Below, piece by piece: positions 45,656-57,617 of a stretch of DNA of 64,000 bases. The DNA is from Chrysoperla carnea (Eukaryota; Arthropoda; Insecta; Neuroptera; Chrysopidae). The position numbers and the translations under genes were made by a program. The stretch is from positions 35,732,140 through 35,796,139 of the forward strand of contig NC_058342.1 in assembly GCF_905475395.1 (NCBI RefSeq), in the 5' to 3' direction. How positions within the stretch are numbered: position 1 is the first letter of the stretch; every line of letters starts with the position of its first letter. The notes beneath the pieces were generated by a model, which saw nothing but the letters and a program-made list of their open reading frames with translations, had not been told where the DNA came from and did not search any database.

Positions 45656-48287
45656 TTAGTATTTTTTATAGCCCACGGCGAATGGAAAATCCGAAGAAAG
45701 AACAATGCCCCCGATTTGTCCCCCCGTATGTGGACGGCTATGGATACAATTATAGCTACAAGTACAATCACCTAAACGAGGGCATAATCAAATATTGTTG
45801 CGTCATACGCTTTGTTTTGTTTAGTTAATTGTATATTTTTATCCTAGTCAGCCTCAGTTCACCATCCACCAGTCAATGACTAGTCACTACTTCACTAGTT
45901 ATTATTTAATATCGCTCTTTCGCACTCACACTCGTAATGGCACACGTTCTTTGGTATTCATATACAATTTTTTTTTTTCTATTGATGAAAGGTTAACAGT
46001 TCATACGGAATTTTTTCAAGTCATTTATCTCTTTTGATTTTTTGGCAATTAATTTATTTAAAAACACAAAAACGTACTTTTAAGGTTTTTTTCTTTATTT
46101 GTTTCTAAAATTAACCTCGCTTGTCTGTTATATAACATTTTGTTACCCTTGCATATTACGACACCTTGAAGGAAATCTTTTACAAAGAGGTTATTCAATT
46201 CATCATTACCAAAATAGACTTTTCAGGACAAGTTTGGGACAGATTTGCCCTTTTTTATATTTTAAGCAAATTTTTTAAAGACGATCATCTAATTTTGACC
46301 TAGAACTTTGATGGCTCAAATCTAACGTCAAAGAAATGTAGATTTTCCTTGGCTTTTCGAGAAAATTAAGCCTTAGTGAATAAGTCTCGATTCACAATAA
46401 AAGATTTCTTGTCATTTTCCCCAGTATAATATTCAAAGAACCAGGAAAATTTATTGTCCTATTTTCAAACCTTGTCAGCTACAAAAGCTTATACAGCTTA
46501 GTCAGCTATAAAAGCTATGCTGGAATACATGAGTGTACCCAGGTTATACCTTGCCCGGGGGTTGGGGTCGTTTTTTTTGAATAAACGTGTACTATATTAA
46601 TTTTAAATCCAGGTCCAGGGCGAAAGAAGCTGTCCTGTTCCCAAAAAACTGTAAATGTTTAAAATTCTGGGAATAAAGTCCATGGATTGTATATGTCACC
46701 GTAATATTATAATTTTCGCCGAAACTGGTTCCTAAAAAATCACTTCAACTAGCGCTAACTCAACAAAAATCAACTATGTATAGTTGGTCTGGGTTGATTT
46801 AGCACGGGTTGAGGTAATTTTTGTCCCAAAGTCAAATTTGCAATTTTACGGTGACATATACATTAAACAACGTAAAATTATTGTAATTTCTTGTTCGAAA
46901 GTAGGATTTGAATGACACGATTCTAAATATTTACGACTTTCTCCAAATAGCCTCAATATAATTGAAAGTTATCAAATTTCATATATCACGTGCAAAAAAA
47001 ATAACACGTATTCAGCAAATCTCTGTATGTGAGTACCGGATATTCACATATGCGAAAATTTTTGCAATAACTGCAAAAATCATAATGTGAACGCTCCCCA
47101 AATGGAAAAAGTACCCGATCACATTCAAGATGAAAGTAATCTATTTTGAAAAAAAAAATGAGATTATGAAAAAAAAGTATGTCAAAAAATTTGGGTCAAG
47201 ACGAGAACTCAGATAAGAAAAAAAAATATATTTATTTTAAAATGTATGAAACGAAATTACGCGATGATTGAGGTTACTGTGATGAGTCAGTGTTAATTAC
47301 TTTAAGTACCTTGTAATCCTTAAAAGTTTAAAAAATGCCTTAATATTCAATCCAGAAAAAATTACAATTACTTATTGAGACCAGGTTAATGCTTCGAAAG
47401 TATAACAACTTTCTAAATTTATAAAAAGAAAGTTGTATGAAAATACACCACATCAACAAAAAGAACAAAAAAATCGACATACACAAGTTTTTCTTAACAA
47501 AAAAAATTTCACGTGATCAAAACTTATTGCTCATGAAAAATCCTCAATTGGGTTTTATTTTTTTTTCTTAGAAATATTGCGCATAAGTAATTTTTTATTA
47601 TGAAATTTTAATTCATGAATTTACCAAAAGATGGCTCTATGTTAGTTTCAAACAATGAAAAAATACCGGTTAATTGTTGTCAAAAAAACCCAAAAAAATA
47701 AGTGAATTTAGTCGGAACATCTTACCTAATTTTAAAGGAACAGATTAAAACCAGATTCGTTGGTAATTTTTTTAATTAAAAAAACTTCACACAAAAATAA
47801 ATTAAAAATAACACTGAATTAAACTTGAGTTAATAAATTAATTCACTGAAATCACATTGAAATATAAAAAAATAATTGTTTTTTTTTAATAATAATCAAC
47901 TTTGGCGCTGGCCGTTAACATTGGAGTTGGACAAAATAAAATATACTAACATTGAAAAATCGTGGTCGCGATTATATTATTGTAATTTGTAAGTATTTGT
48001 ATGACTATGGCCCTGTTAGTGTTCATGTTCAACACTCAATGTCAACATTAAAAAAAAAAGCCCCCACCACGTACAAACGACAAGTACACAATGTTACCCC
48101 TACCACGAGCACCGCTCACGTTTTCCAAAGTGAACACTACGAAAATTTTTTCATGAATAATATCTTTCTCTTGAACACACAAACTATTTGTGTTGCATTA
48201 TTGAATCGTGTCATATCGGACATGCTCGACTATAACCGTAACTATGTGTGTATGAAATAAATAAACATTGTTCTGTTCGCAACAATT

Positions 48288-48540
48288 GCAACAATAGGAT
48301 ATTCCACTATTTTTGAAAAAATACTTCAAAATGTTGATTTTGCTAATAAAAATCCACCAAAAATTTATTTCGGAAAAATACACAAACTTTCTTGTCAAAA
48401 ACTTAAATTTTAAACCTTTTTTAAACTGTCAAAAACGTGGGCATCCAATTTGATGACGTAATGTTTGTATCACTATACGAAATAACACAAATAAGTTTGA
48501 CAGATATATTCATAGACATCTGATTATAATAAATATAAAT
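48288..48540 (-). repeat. Right member of an inverted ~250-bp repeat pair
   Basis: Reverse complement of 41965-42215, with similarity starting and stopping at comparable points on both sides. About 6.1 kb lie between the copies. Confidence 0.85.
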
Positions 48541-49309
48541 ACTTATTATCTATGTATATATTATACCCAGCTGTCTACATTGAACTAACTGATGGTCTAT
48601 GACTCATACCGATATGACATCACAGCATGGCTTACCCGCGTTTTAGGTCTCGTGATATACAGTTTAAAAATTACGATTTGTAATTTTAATATTTTAAAAG
48701 AAAATGTGCTTTTACGACTCGAAATCAGAATATTTAAGTATATTTTTACATAAATTTTAACTTTTTTCAAATTAATAATACCCTATTAAAAATGTTATTT
48801 TTAGTGTCTTTTATGTACATAGATTTTCTAATTTTAAATTTAGTCAAAAATTCTTTCTCTTTTTGTTTTTTGCGAAATCAGGTTGTATTTTATTTTCAAG
48901 GGTATTTGATATCAGTTATACCATACAGTACAATGGCACGCTAATTTTTCAATAACAACAAAATTTTTCATTGCTCAAGTCACGTGGATTTTTTAATAAA
49001 ATAAAATATATAACATGTGTTTCTGAAAATTGCTTCAAAGAAAATGTTTTTTTTTTCTTTTTCTTTTTTGGAAAATTCTATAAATATGTGGGAGGTGGAC
49101 ATTTTTGTTGATTGTTTAATTGTGTTTCTTAGCCAATTTTTCTTTTTCAAGTATTATGACATGAATATTAGAGCTTTTCTTAGAAGACATCATCTTAGAA
49201 ATCAAATTTTAAAATTGATTTCTTTTTCTTACATGATTTTTTCTTTACATTTCCCGTTTTTTTCAAAAAATTTTCATAGGGCGAACTAATTGAAGCATAA
49301 AAATTTTCA

Positions 49310-49690
49310 TCTTTGTGTCTTTTATAGTTTTGATGAAAATGGACATCAAAGTTTTGCTCTAATTTACGCCCTCACGGATAAACAGTGATGTTTACGAAAA
49401 AATATTGTTTCTTTTTTTATAAGGAACAATTTTTACATTTAAATTTTTGTTCTATCTCTAACGGTTTACTAGACTGATCCTACGGACCTAAGATCCAACT
49501 AACTTATGTTGCTCTTTTACAAACTCAACTTTACTTTTTAAGCCCTGAACACGCTTGACATCTCTTTTCGTTTATCTTGTTGACAGACAGACGGACAGAC
49601 AAGCGTAATTACATTACCAAATTTTGTACGTATCATCAATATTTCTAAGAGTTACAAAATTAATATACCTTTATATATATTTCTCATAGA
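49310..49690 (-). mobile_element. Family A repeat copy
   Basis: Minus-oriented. TACGCCCTCACGGATAAACA, TTCTATCTCTAACGGTTTAC, CAGACAGACGGACAGACA and TTTCTAAGAGTTACAAAATT correspond to family A blocks in reverse order. It is more diverged than the 45-kb copy. Confidence 0.75.
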
Positions 49691-50224
49691 TACGGGGTGT
49701 TAAAAAGATATTCATCGTCAAAAGTGGCATATCTCAAGCAAGTTTGAGGCTTAAAATTTTACTTTTTTTTCAATTAATGTATTTCTTTGAAGTTTTCTTA
49801 TTTTTAATTTCCAAATTTTCCAAAAAACCTCACGTGATAACAAAATTCTTTCAAAAACCAAACTTTTGAAAAAACTCATTTGAAGTAGTTAGCGATTATA
49901 TCTTTAAATGCAACTCTAAATAAAAAAATCGATAAGAAATTAACTGATTTTGGTGTTGACTTCCTCATCGATTTTTTATATAATAACCAAGTGATTACAT
50001 ATTAATTCTTGAAGGTGATTGCATTGCTCTACAAAATTGAAATAAGGGACCAACCCAAAAAAAAAATGATATAATAATATGAATTGTTAAAATTTGTTTG
50101 ATTTATTAAATAGAAAGTAATATAAAGTAGAAACAAGTTGACAGTGACAGTGTCAGTGTCATTAAGCAAGCAGTATGAAGTATTAGTACGAGAGCTGACC
50201 GTGAAAACCGTCTTATTGCACTTT

Positions 50225-50450
50225 TTAAGGTAATTGTAAACCAACAGTATTGTAAAAAAGTTTTGGTTCATTACACGGTACATACATATAAACCAAATAC
50301 ATTTGTACTCAAATAATGTGATTTTTTTTAGCTTTACAATACCACACAACTACAAAAATATATAATATATTGTGTGCAAGTGGTGCTTATAAATTTGATA
50401 ATATAGATATCACTCTTCAATCATTAATAAACTAACTTTAGTCGTCTCAA
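50225..50450 (+). repeat. Dispersed ~200-bp repeat, copy 2
   Basis: Partner of 20855-21070: GTAAAAAAGTTTTGGTTCAT, CATATAAACCAAATACATTT, CAACTACAAAAATATATAAT and TTTGATAATATAGATATCAC in the same order. Confidence 0.75.
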
Positions 50451-50684
50451 AATGATGGATTTTCGATGAACTCATAATTAAATTAAACTTTTGTTTTGAT
50501 ATCATCGACAACCTTATATTTTTATGGTAATTTTTATAAACTACAAGATTGTCTAAGTGTTTTAGATAGTTTTTTTATCACACTCTCTAGATTGTTTGAT
50601 ATAGAAATATCCAATTGAAAAGGATAACCTATATGATTCATCATTTTTTCAGCCAACTTTGAACGATTAAATAATAAAAAAAGC

Positions 50685-50815
50685 TCGATGACCTAAGAAT
50701 TTTTTGTGATTTTTGTAAACTTTGTTAATCAAAAAATGTATTTATAAAGTTTTATTAAAATCCCTAGTATTATTCAATCCGGGCATATCTCCTTAACATC
50801 AAGACAAGATAATTT
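50685..50815 (+). repeat. Second copy of the repeat found upstream of vri
   Basis: GATGACCTAAGAATTTTTTG, TGATTTTTGTAAACTTTGTT, ATTATTCAATCC and GGCATATCTCCTTAA match, in reverse orientation, the copy at 34110-34240. Confidence 0.65.
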
Positions 50816-51334
50816 TGACGGTCAGCTACCGTACTATATGATTAAATAATGAATGGTAATCAGTAATCGGACGAACGGATAGAATTAGATTTAGATAGGA
50901 AGTAAAATAAAATGTAATGAATTGACTTGGTATTAGTTAATAGTTACAATATCAGTCTCATAACCTTATAAATAAACAAACACAGTGTAATGTAATGTAA
51001 TGTAAATGTTAACTTAGTGTACATTATTACACTTATTACAACTACACTTACCTACCTACCAGTGTAGATATATTTGTAAAGGTCTTATACATAAAAGTGA
51101 CCTTACCTTCTGTAAGTATATTCATATGGCAATGCAATCTTTATTACTATTATTATTATAGATATTATTATATATTATTAACTTGTAATAATTGTATGTC
51201 CTGTCCGTCCGGTGCGCTATACTCTATAACATTCTTATCTATGTTACCGTTCAAATACATTCAACAACAAAAAATGCGACAATAGGGTACTTTCGATAGT
51301 GAAAAATTTATTCTAAAATTTTATAAAACAAGTG

Positions 51335-51865
51335 AAAATAAACAATTGACTGAGTTAATTGTTGAAATACCATGCATAGGCAGTGTTGATTTCTTTATCA
51401 CATAACACATACAAACATGTGACACATGCATAACTGATATTCAAGTATGGTACATACTATAAAATTTCCGGCGCCCTCACGGTTAAACAGTGATGTTTAC
51501 GAAAAAATGTTTCAAGCAAAAGTTGTTTATTTTTTGATAAGGGACATTTTTAACATTTAAACTTTTGTTCTACCTCTAACGGTTTACAAGATGGATCCTA
51601 CGGACCCAAGACCCAATTGACCTATGATGCTCATTTACGAACTTGACCTCACTTTTTACGCCCTGAGTACGTTGTAAAAATTTCAGCTCGATATCTTTTT
51701 TCGTTTTTGAGTTATCGTGTCCACAGACGGACGGACGAACGGGCGGACGGACGGACAACCGGAAAAGGACTAATTAGGTGATTCTATGAACACCTATAGC
51801 AAAATTTTGTGCGTGGCATCAATATTTTTAAGCGTTACAAACTTGGGACTAAACTTAGTATACCT
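51335..51865 (-). mobile_element. Family A repeat copy, near full length
   Basis: Read on the minus strand it follows the 45113-45655 copy end to end, from TTTGTAACGCTTAAAAATAT, through CCGTCCGTCCGTCTGTGGAC-like sequence and TAGGTCAATTGGGTCTTGGG, to AACAATTAACTCAGTCAATT. The two look very alike, so the family moved recently. Confidence 0.85.
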
Positions 51866-51901
51866 TGCGAGTCCTGATGTGATGTCATATAGGCATTACG
51901 C

Positions 51902-52153
51902 ATAGAATATTATACGAGGGATATGCTAGCCTGTAAGAGGATGCGATATAATAAATGAGAGAGAAGACTGTCAGTTAGTTCCTATGTGTGCTTGTCATAG
52001 TCATATGTCATAATCATATGATGCATAGAGATTTTGTGTAATGTAAACAATATAGATTAGACAAGGACACATAGGAAATAACTGGCAGTCTTCTCTTTCA
52101 TTCATCATATCGCAAATTTTGGGCCATGGCGTCCTCTATGTATAATATTCTAT
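51902..52153. mobile_element. Foldback element with ~95-bp arms
   Basis: CATAGAATATTATACGAGGG ... GATGCGATATAATAAATGAG ... GACTGTCAGTTAGTTCCTAT on the left is matched in inverse order and complement by CACATAGGAAATAACTGGCA ... TCATCATATCGC ... TGTATAATATTCTATG on the right. A loop of about 70-90 bp lies between the arms. MITE-like; no frame. Confidence 0.7.
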
Positions 52154-52309
52154 GACATTAACTGCCAGTTCAGTGTAAACAACTGGGTACAAATCTGTCA
52201 AATTTAACTGTGTTCATACTTAAGACATGAAAAAGATTTTGTTTGCAAAAAAAATTAATAAGCTTTCATTATATTTTCTAATGTGTAGCAAAAAAAAGAA
52301 CAAAATTAT

Positions 52310-52815
52310 CTATAACAAGTAAAACAATTGATTGAGTTAATTGTTGAAATACTATGTATAGACAGTTTTGATTACGCTTTCGTTTAATGTAAATAAAAAA
52401 AGATAGTCACTCTTAGATAGACAGTCACGTACATATAACACGATTATTCAGTCATACACACATAAATGATATTCCCATACGATGTAGTATGCATATAATG
52501 TTCTAACCTAACTTGCATCCTCACGGATTAATAGTGCTGTTAACGAAAAATTCAAACAAAAGTTGTTTATTTTTAAACATTTAAGCTTTTATTCTGTGAT
52601 GAGTCCGAGATTTAATTAACCAATGCTGCTCATTTTTAAATTCAATCTCACTTTTTACGTCCTTGCCACGCTATAAGAATTTCAGATTGATATATCTTTT
52701 CGCTTTTGGTGATTAAGTGATTTTATATTCCAAAATTTTGTTTGTAGCATCAATATTTCTAAGCGTTACAAACTTGGAACTAAACTTAGTATACTTTGAT
52801 CTATTTCATATATGC
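52310..52815 (-). mobile_element. Family A repeat copy, diverged
   Basis: Minus-oriented, with TTGATTGAGTTAATTGTTGA, ACTATGTATAGACAGTTTTG, CATCCTCACGGATTAATAGT and CATCAATATTTCTAAGCGTT in family A order, but with deletions, including the CCGTCTGT region. Confidence 0.7.
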
Positions 52816-53608
52816 AGGGTATGAAATAGGACAAAAGAAAGTGTTTTTATCGTTTGTCTGAGATAATTTTTTCCGGTGCGTTTTACCTGAACGCTTTAGT
52901 AATTCAGGTAGTTAATTATACAGATTACCGGTAACATATACACATGGTATGGTGGTGTATGTGTATGTTAGTGTTATAGCCACTTGCCTTGACGGAATTA
53001 CACAACAAGATTAAATCAAGTTAAGGTTAAATCCCTGGGCCCTGGCTTGACTTGACTATAACTATATGAGTGTGTATGTGTGTATGTGTGTGTATTTTAA
53101 TTATTATTTAAAAAAAGACAACACAGAAACTAACCTTTACATTAACAAATTATATTTATTTATTTATAAATTATTTACTTATTTCATAATAAACATTCTT
53201 AATTTATTATTTTTATTATTAAATGATGATATACTTAATAGTATTGACACTGAATGAGTAGACGCGAGGAGGGTGGGGGAGTAAAGAGATAGAGAAACGT
53301 AGCTTTATATTTATTATTAATCATCTTATTGTTTAATTTACAATCAAAAAGCTTTTATAACGACGATTCGGTTATAATGAACCGGAACCCTAAGAATCAC
53401 TTTTAATTATTTGCAAGTCAAATTTGATCCACTTCCCGGTTTCCAATTGAGCTGAAATTCGGCATGTACATTTAGTTTGAATGACAATTCATGGTACGGT
53501 TGTAGAGTCGTGATTTTCCCATCGCTTCCACTATATTTAATATATATACATTTTTTTTTAGTCTTAAATTAAAAAGTCTATTAAAAAATACCTTTTTAAG
53601 GGACCAGC

Positions 53609-53831
53609 TTTTATTGTACTAAAAAGTAGAAAAAAAGTTTTATCTATGAATCACTCATACTCGACTATTTGTAAAAGCTTTAGGCGCTTACTATCAAGAA
53701 TGAATCGAAAAGTAATTAGGCATGTGGAGTAGATGAGGCGTTCCGATTCATTTATGATATTAAGCACCTCAAGCTTTTACAAATAGTCGGGTTTGAGTGA
53801 CTCATAGATTCTACTTTTAAGTACAATAAAG
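53609..53831. mobile_element. Foldback element with ~60-bp arms
   Basis: CTTTTATTGTACTAAAAAGT, ATGAATCACTCATACTCGAC and TATTTGTAAAAGCTT on the left are mirrored by AAGCTTTTACAAATAGTCGG, GTTTGAGTGACTCATAGATT and CTACTTTTAAGTACAATAAA on the right, with about 95 bp between. MITE-like. Confidence 0.75.
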
Positions 53832-54235
53832 TATTTTTTTATTTAAATTTTTTGAATTTCGAAAACTTCCAGAAGAAAAATTAGAAAAAAAAAACATTTG
53901 ATGTTTAAAGAAACGCGTAATAAATGAAAATTGTCAACACCAAAATAAGAGGAAAAATTATTTTAAATATAAAATTACGTCATAAGAACATTGTTTTTGT
54001 GTTTATCGTTACAAAAGGACAAATTTCAAATCGTAATAGATGTTTAATGTTGAATCGAAAAATACGTAAACAAAATTGCACAATATCGTTAACTATGAAG
54101 CCAACTTATTAACACAAACACATTCAAGTAAACATGTGCGATGCAAGCGAATACAGAGAAAATCAAATTTTCATTGTCAATTAAATAATTATAGAGTAAA
54201 TTTTCATAGTTAATTTTTCCACCCAACCATTCAAT

Positions 54236-54400
54236 CAGTGGCGTATCGAGGAAAAACAAAGGGGTGCATCATCCCACGAGCAGCTTCTGTTTATGATTTG
54301 CGAGTATATTTTACAAATAATATTGTAAGGCTTTCGAATGGTAGAGAGGCGCTAAAAAGGGATTGTACCCCGGACGTGAGTTTAGCTCGCTACGCCTCTA
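54236..54400. mobile_element. hAT-like MITE remnant
   Basis: CAGTGGCGTATCGAGG at the left resembles the common hAT terminus CAGTGGCGTAGC. CTCGCTACGCCTCTA at the right is its imperfect reverse complement. The element is about 165 bp with no transposase. Target duplications are not clear. Confidence 0.5.
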
Positions 54401-55332
54401 CCAATTATATTTTATTCATTGTAATTAAAAAGTTGTTTTTTTTTTCAATGGAAATTTTAAACAATAATTTTCTTATCTCCTACCTTTGTGTATAGTTTTT
54501 CCAACAGAGAAAGGTTGAATTTCTATAAATAGAAATTAAAAATGTTCGAATCACCTTAATTAAAGTTTTTGTTTGATATGAAAATTCAAAAAAAGTCCCT
54601 CAAATCGATGAACTGTTGTTGCAACTGTGAGAGAGAGAAAGCTTCCTAATATTTTGAAATAGAGAGAGAAACCCAACTTTATTTATTACTTAAATTTTCT
54701 TCTTTGTTTGATAGAAAAAAAGCGTAGGAGAGCGATTGAAATCGTGTTATGAAACCCAATGATTACAAGAAATTAATTCTTTTTAAAGTCACGTGACTCA
54801 AAAATGGATTTAAAATAAATATGATTTCCACATGGAAACGAGAATTTATATATATATATATTTTTAAGCTAGTGCTCCATCTCAAATCCGCGAATTTTGA
54901 TCGAAAAACTTCTTTGAGGAAAATGAATTTTAAAGCTATGCAACAACACTGAATAAATATGAAAGATAAATTAAGGGAAGCTTTTAAATTCGAAAGCTCA
55001 AGACATATTAAAATTAGTAAATTTACGTTAATAAGGAGATGGGGGGGGGGTTGGACAGTGTTAGAAAAAAAAAAAACAATTGAATTCCTTTTTAATATCA
55101 AATAAAATATCGAGTTTTTTTTGAATCCAACTCATATTATAAATATAAAAAAAAAAATTGTGTTATCAAAGTGACCTTGCATAAATAAAAATTTTTAAAA
55201 ATATAAAATATGTTTTCAGTAAAAATGGGTCACTTTTAATATGAATTTTTAAAAATAATTTCATTTATATTATTGTATTATTATAAAAATTCCATTTCAG
55301 ATATTATAATATATTTACGAGCCTATTATCAT

Positions 55333-55778
55333 ATACACGGTGTTTTATTTATCACGATGAATCTCTGAAGAATTTAATTTGTCAAGCGAAAATAAGTTGA
55401 AAAGTCCTTAGACAATTTTTGATTCGATACGCCATTTCTCGAATATTAGAAAAATTAAAATTTTTGTATCAAATTTGAATTTTTTCTTCAAGTTTTAAAT
55501 CGATAGAGATATTTACGTTCAAATACAAATCGATAAATTTGATATTTTAGAACGTAAATTTTTCTGAAAATATTAAAATGAGAGAAAAATTGGTAAGGTA
55601 ATAAATTGTAGTAAAATTAATTTTCCACAACTTTACTCCTAACAAAAATTTGATTTTAACTAATATTTATCGAGAAAATCTCAAAATTGAGAAAAACGAT
55701 TTTGAGAAAAAACTTTTCAACCCATTTTTGACTCAACGAATTGAAGGTTATCGTGAATTTTGAAACACTCTGTATAAT
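55333..55778. mobile_element. Inverted-repeat element with ACACGGTGTTT termini
   Basis: TACACGGTGTTTTATTTATC and then ACGATGAAT at the left pair with the complement of GGTTATCGTGAATTTTGAAA and CACTCTGTA at the right, imperfectly. The ~445-bp interior repeats GATAGAGATATTTACG-like and TTTTGAGAAAAA-like AT-rich pieces. This terminus type is common among insect MITEs. Confidence 0.6.
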
Positions 55779-57430
55779 CGAAATTTGATGAAAAATTTTC
55801 AATATTAAATTTAGTCAAAAATATATAATAAAGCGTATATTTATACTTATATAACGTGAGACTTAGTATTTTTAATTAAAAATTCAACAAATTTTTAATT
55901 AACATGTGACTGCATACATTGGCGTAACATTTCATTACTTTTGTGGGTGTATTTTCTAATAAATATATTTTGGAAGCAACATTTTAATGTCTGCTACACA
56001 GAATACAAAATCTATTGACGCTGAGAAAAAAGCGGCAAAACAAGCTATTCCCACCCAATCCCAACTCCCCTTTCCTGAGTTGAGATTTACCCTATTCATG
56101 TTAAGGATAATTAGAATGTTACTAGGAGTTATTTTACGAAATAAATTCTGGTTCTAAATATGGATAGTAAAAGAAATTTTCTTTCGTCGAATATATTTTG
56201 AAAATTGTAAAATTGAATTTTTCAATTCATGTGAAATCAAATAAATTTAATATCGAATTCTGTCATGACTCAGATTTTATCGTGTTTTTTTTTCCAAAAC
56301 CATGAAAATACTACACAAATCGTCTTTTCCCACTGATCTAGAAAAATCGGTGCAGTCGTTTGCATCGATGCACAATGCATTTATGATATTTATTTGCAAT
56401 CAAGTAAGATGGCTCTTACAAGCAATGTATTGCATAGTTCAAATTTAGGCCACTAAATGGCGCGGCGTTGCATCTAAAATGCAGTGGAAAACTCATTACA
56501 TCACGATTCACTATATAGGCGACTTTTTTTTTGCGTTGAATCAAATTTAAAACGTAACGTCATTTCATTGAAACTATTTTTATCCTAATATTTCAAGTAT
56601 GGTGGAAAAAAATTTTTAAATTGAATGATTCATTCTGAAAATTGTTTGTGCATTGTTATAAATTCTCAGATTGAATCGATCAATTTGAAATTACATGTAA
56701 AAAAAGGCGGTAACAATGAAATATTTCAAATTTCGCATTTTTTTAACTGTTTCAAAAAACTTGCTTGAACCAAGATTATTTTTTCTTGAAATCAGAAGTT
56801 AAAAAAAATTCTTGGATGGCGAGAAGAAATTTGGCGTAAGAAAAGTAGTTTTTCATTTCACTTTTAATTTTCTTGAGTCAAGAAAACCATTTTTTTTTGC
56901 GTGAATTTCTTAGAGCGAATTATTCAAAATTTTTACATCATTACATATTTTGAAATTAATCTTTTTACGAAATTTTGAATTTGGAAAATGATAAAAAAAA
57001 AGTAATAAATAAATTTTGAAACAAAGTATGTAAATAAATTTTAAAGGTTTATTGACACTTGAAATGAGTCAGTCACTGAAATGACGTAAGACGTAAAAAA
57101 AAAAAATTAATTTTAGTTATATATGCAATGTCAATAATCAGTGTGAAATAACCATTATAAAAATTGATAATTGTAATAGTGTGAACAGGCCTTATATAGG
57201 TGAAAAATTGAGTGATAAAAGCTAACGTGTGTTTTCAAAGCACATGTTTTTCATAATAAGAAAATTAGAATTAAAATTGAATACACGTGACTTTTCAAAC
57301 AATAACATACATGATATTAAACGGCCTTCAATACTTTATAATTTGCGAAAAATTTATTCAGGCCCATCAAAAATAATATCTGAATAAATTTTCAACGATT
57401 CTCTATGAACTACGAACAAAAAAATTTTAC

Positions 57431-57617
57431 CTTGATGTGTCGATGTTTGCGAATTAAATGGTGCAAACACTGTCTGTTGATTTGATTGTTGTGTATCCAT
57501 TTTTTTATTTTCGATAATGTAATGCACGATTTTAAACCAATCAGCACCGTTTTGCGGTGGTGGCGAAGGAGTTGATGTCTTTGTTGAATCAATTTTGGAT
57601 AAATTGTTCACTTTCGC
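57431..57617 (-). CDS. Candidate distal 5' coding exon of vrille (alternative long isoform)
   Basis: An open minus-strand frame ends at a donor (CATCAAG before GTAAAA) in phase 1. The ATG at 57500 gives MDTQQSNQQTVFAPFNSQTS and THQ, 23 residues. The exon at 34069 needs exactly one preceding base, and joining G to AT makes Asp and continues VLRQHMMVADL in the vrille frame without a stop, for a 461-aa protein. The frame is also open upstream of that ATG (NGADWFKIVHYIIENKK), so the exon could instead be internal, from an AAG acceptor at 57618. A TAA closes the frame just before that. The chance of a phase match alone is one in three, so the assignment is tentative. Confidence 0.45.

Larger units (their letters stand above)
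34241..57430. other. Long gene-poor interval upstream of vrille (possible ~23-kb intron)
   Basis: No gene with a recognisable domain was found. It holds many repeats, listed separately, plus nine perfect CACGTG E-boxes at 35690, 42636, 43557, 46987, 47510, 48981, 49831, 54790 and 57294. If the exon at 57431-57617 belongs to vri, most of this interval is its first intron. A possible noncoding exon end on the minus strand, with donor GTAAGA, lies at 40300. Small unexplained open frames at 45660-45828 and 47952-48260 are treated under findings. Confidence 0.45.

Noticed and set aside
53066-53257. 63-codon plus-strand frame
   Set aside because: Low-complexity Tyr/Leu/Asn composition in AT-rich DNA, no other support.
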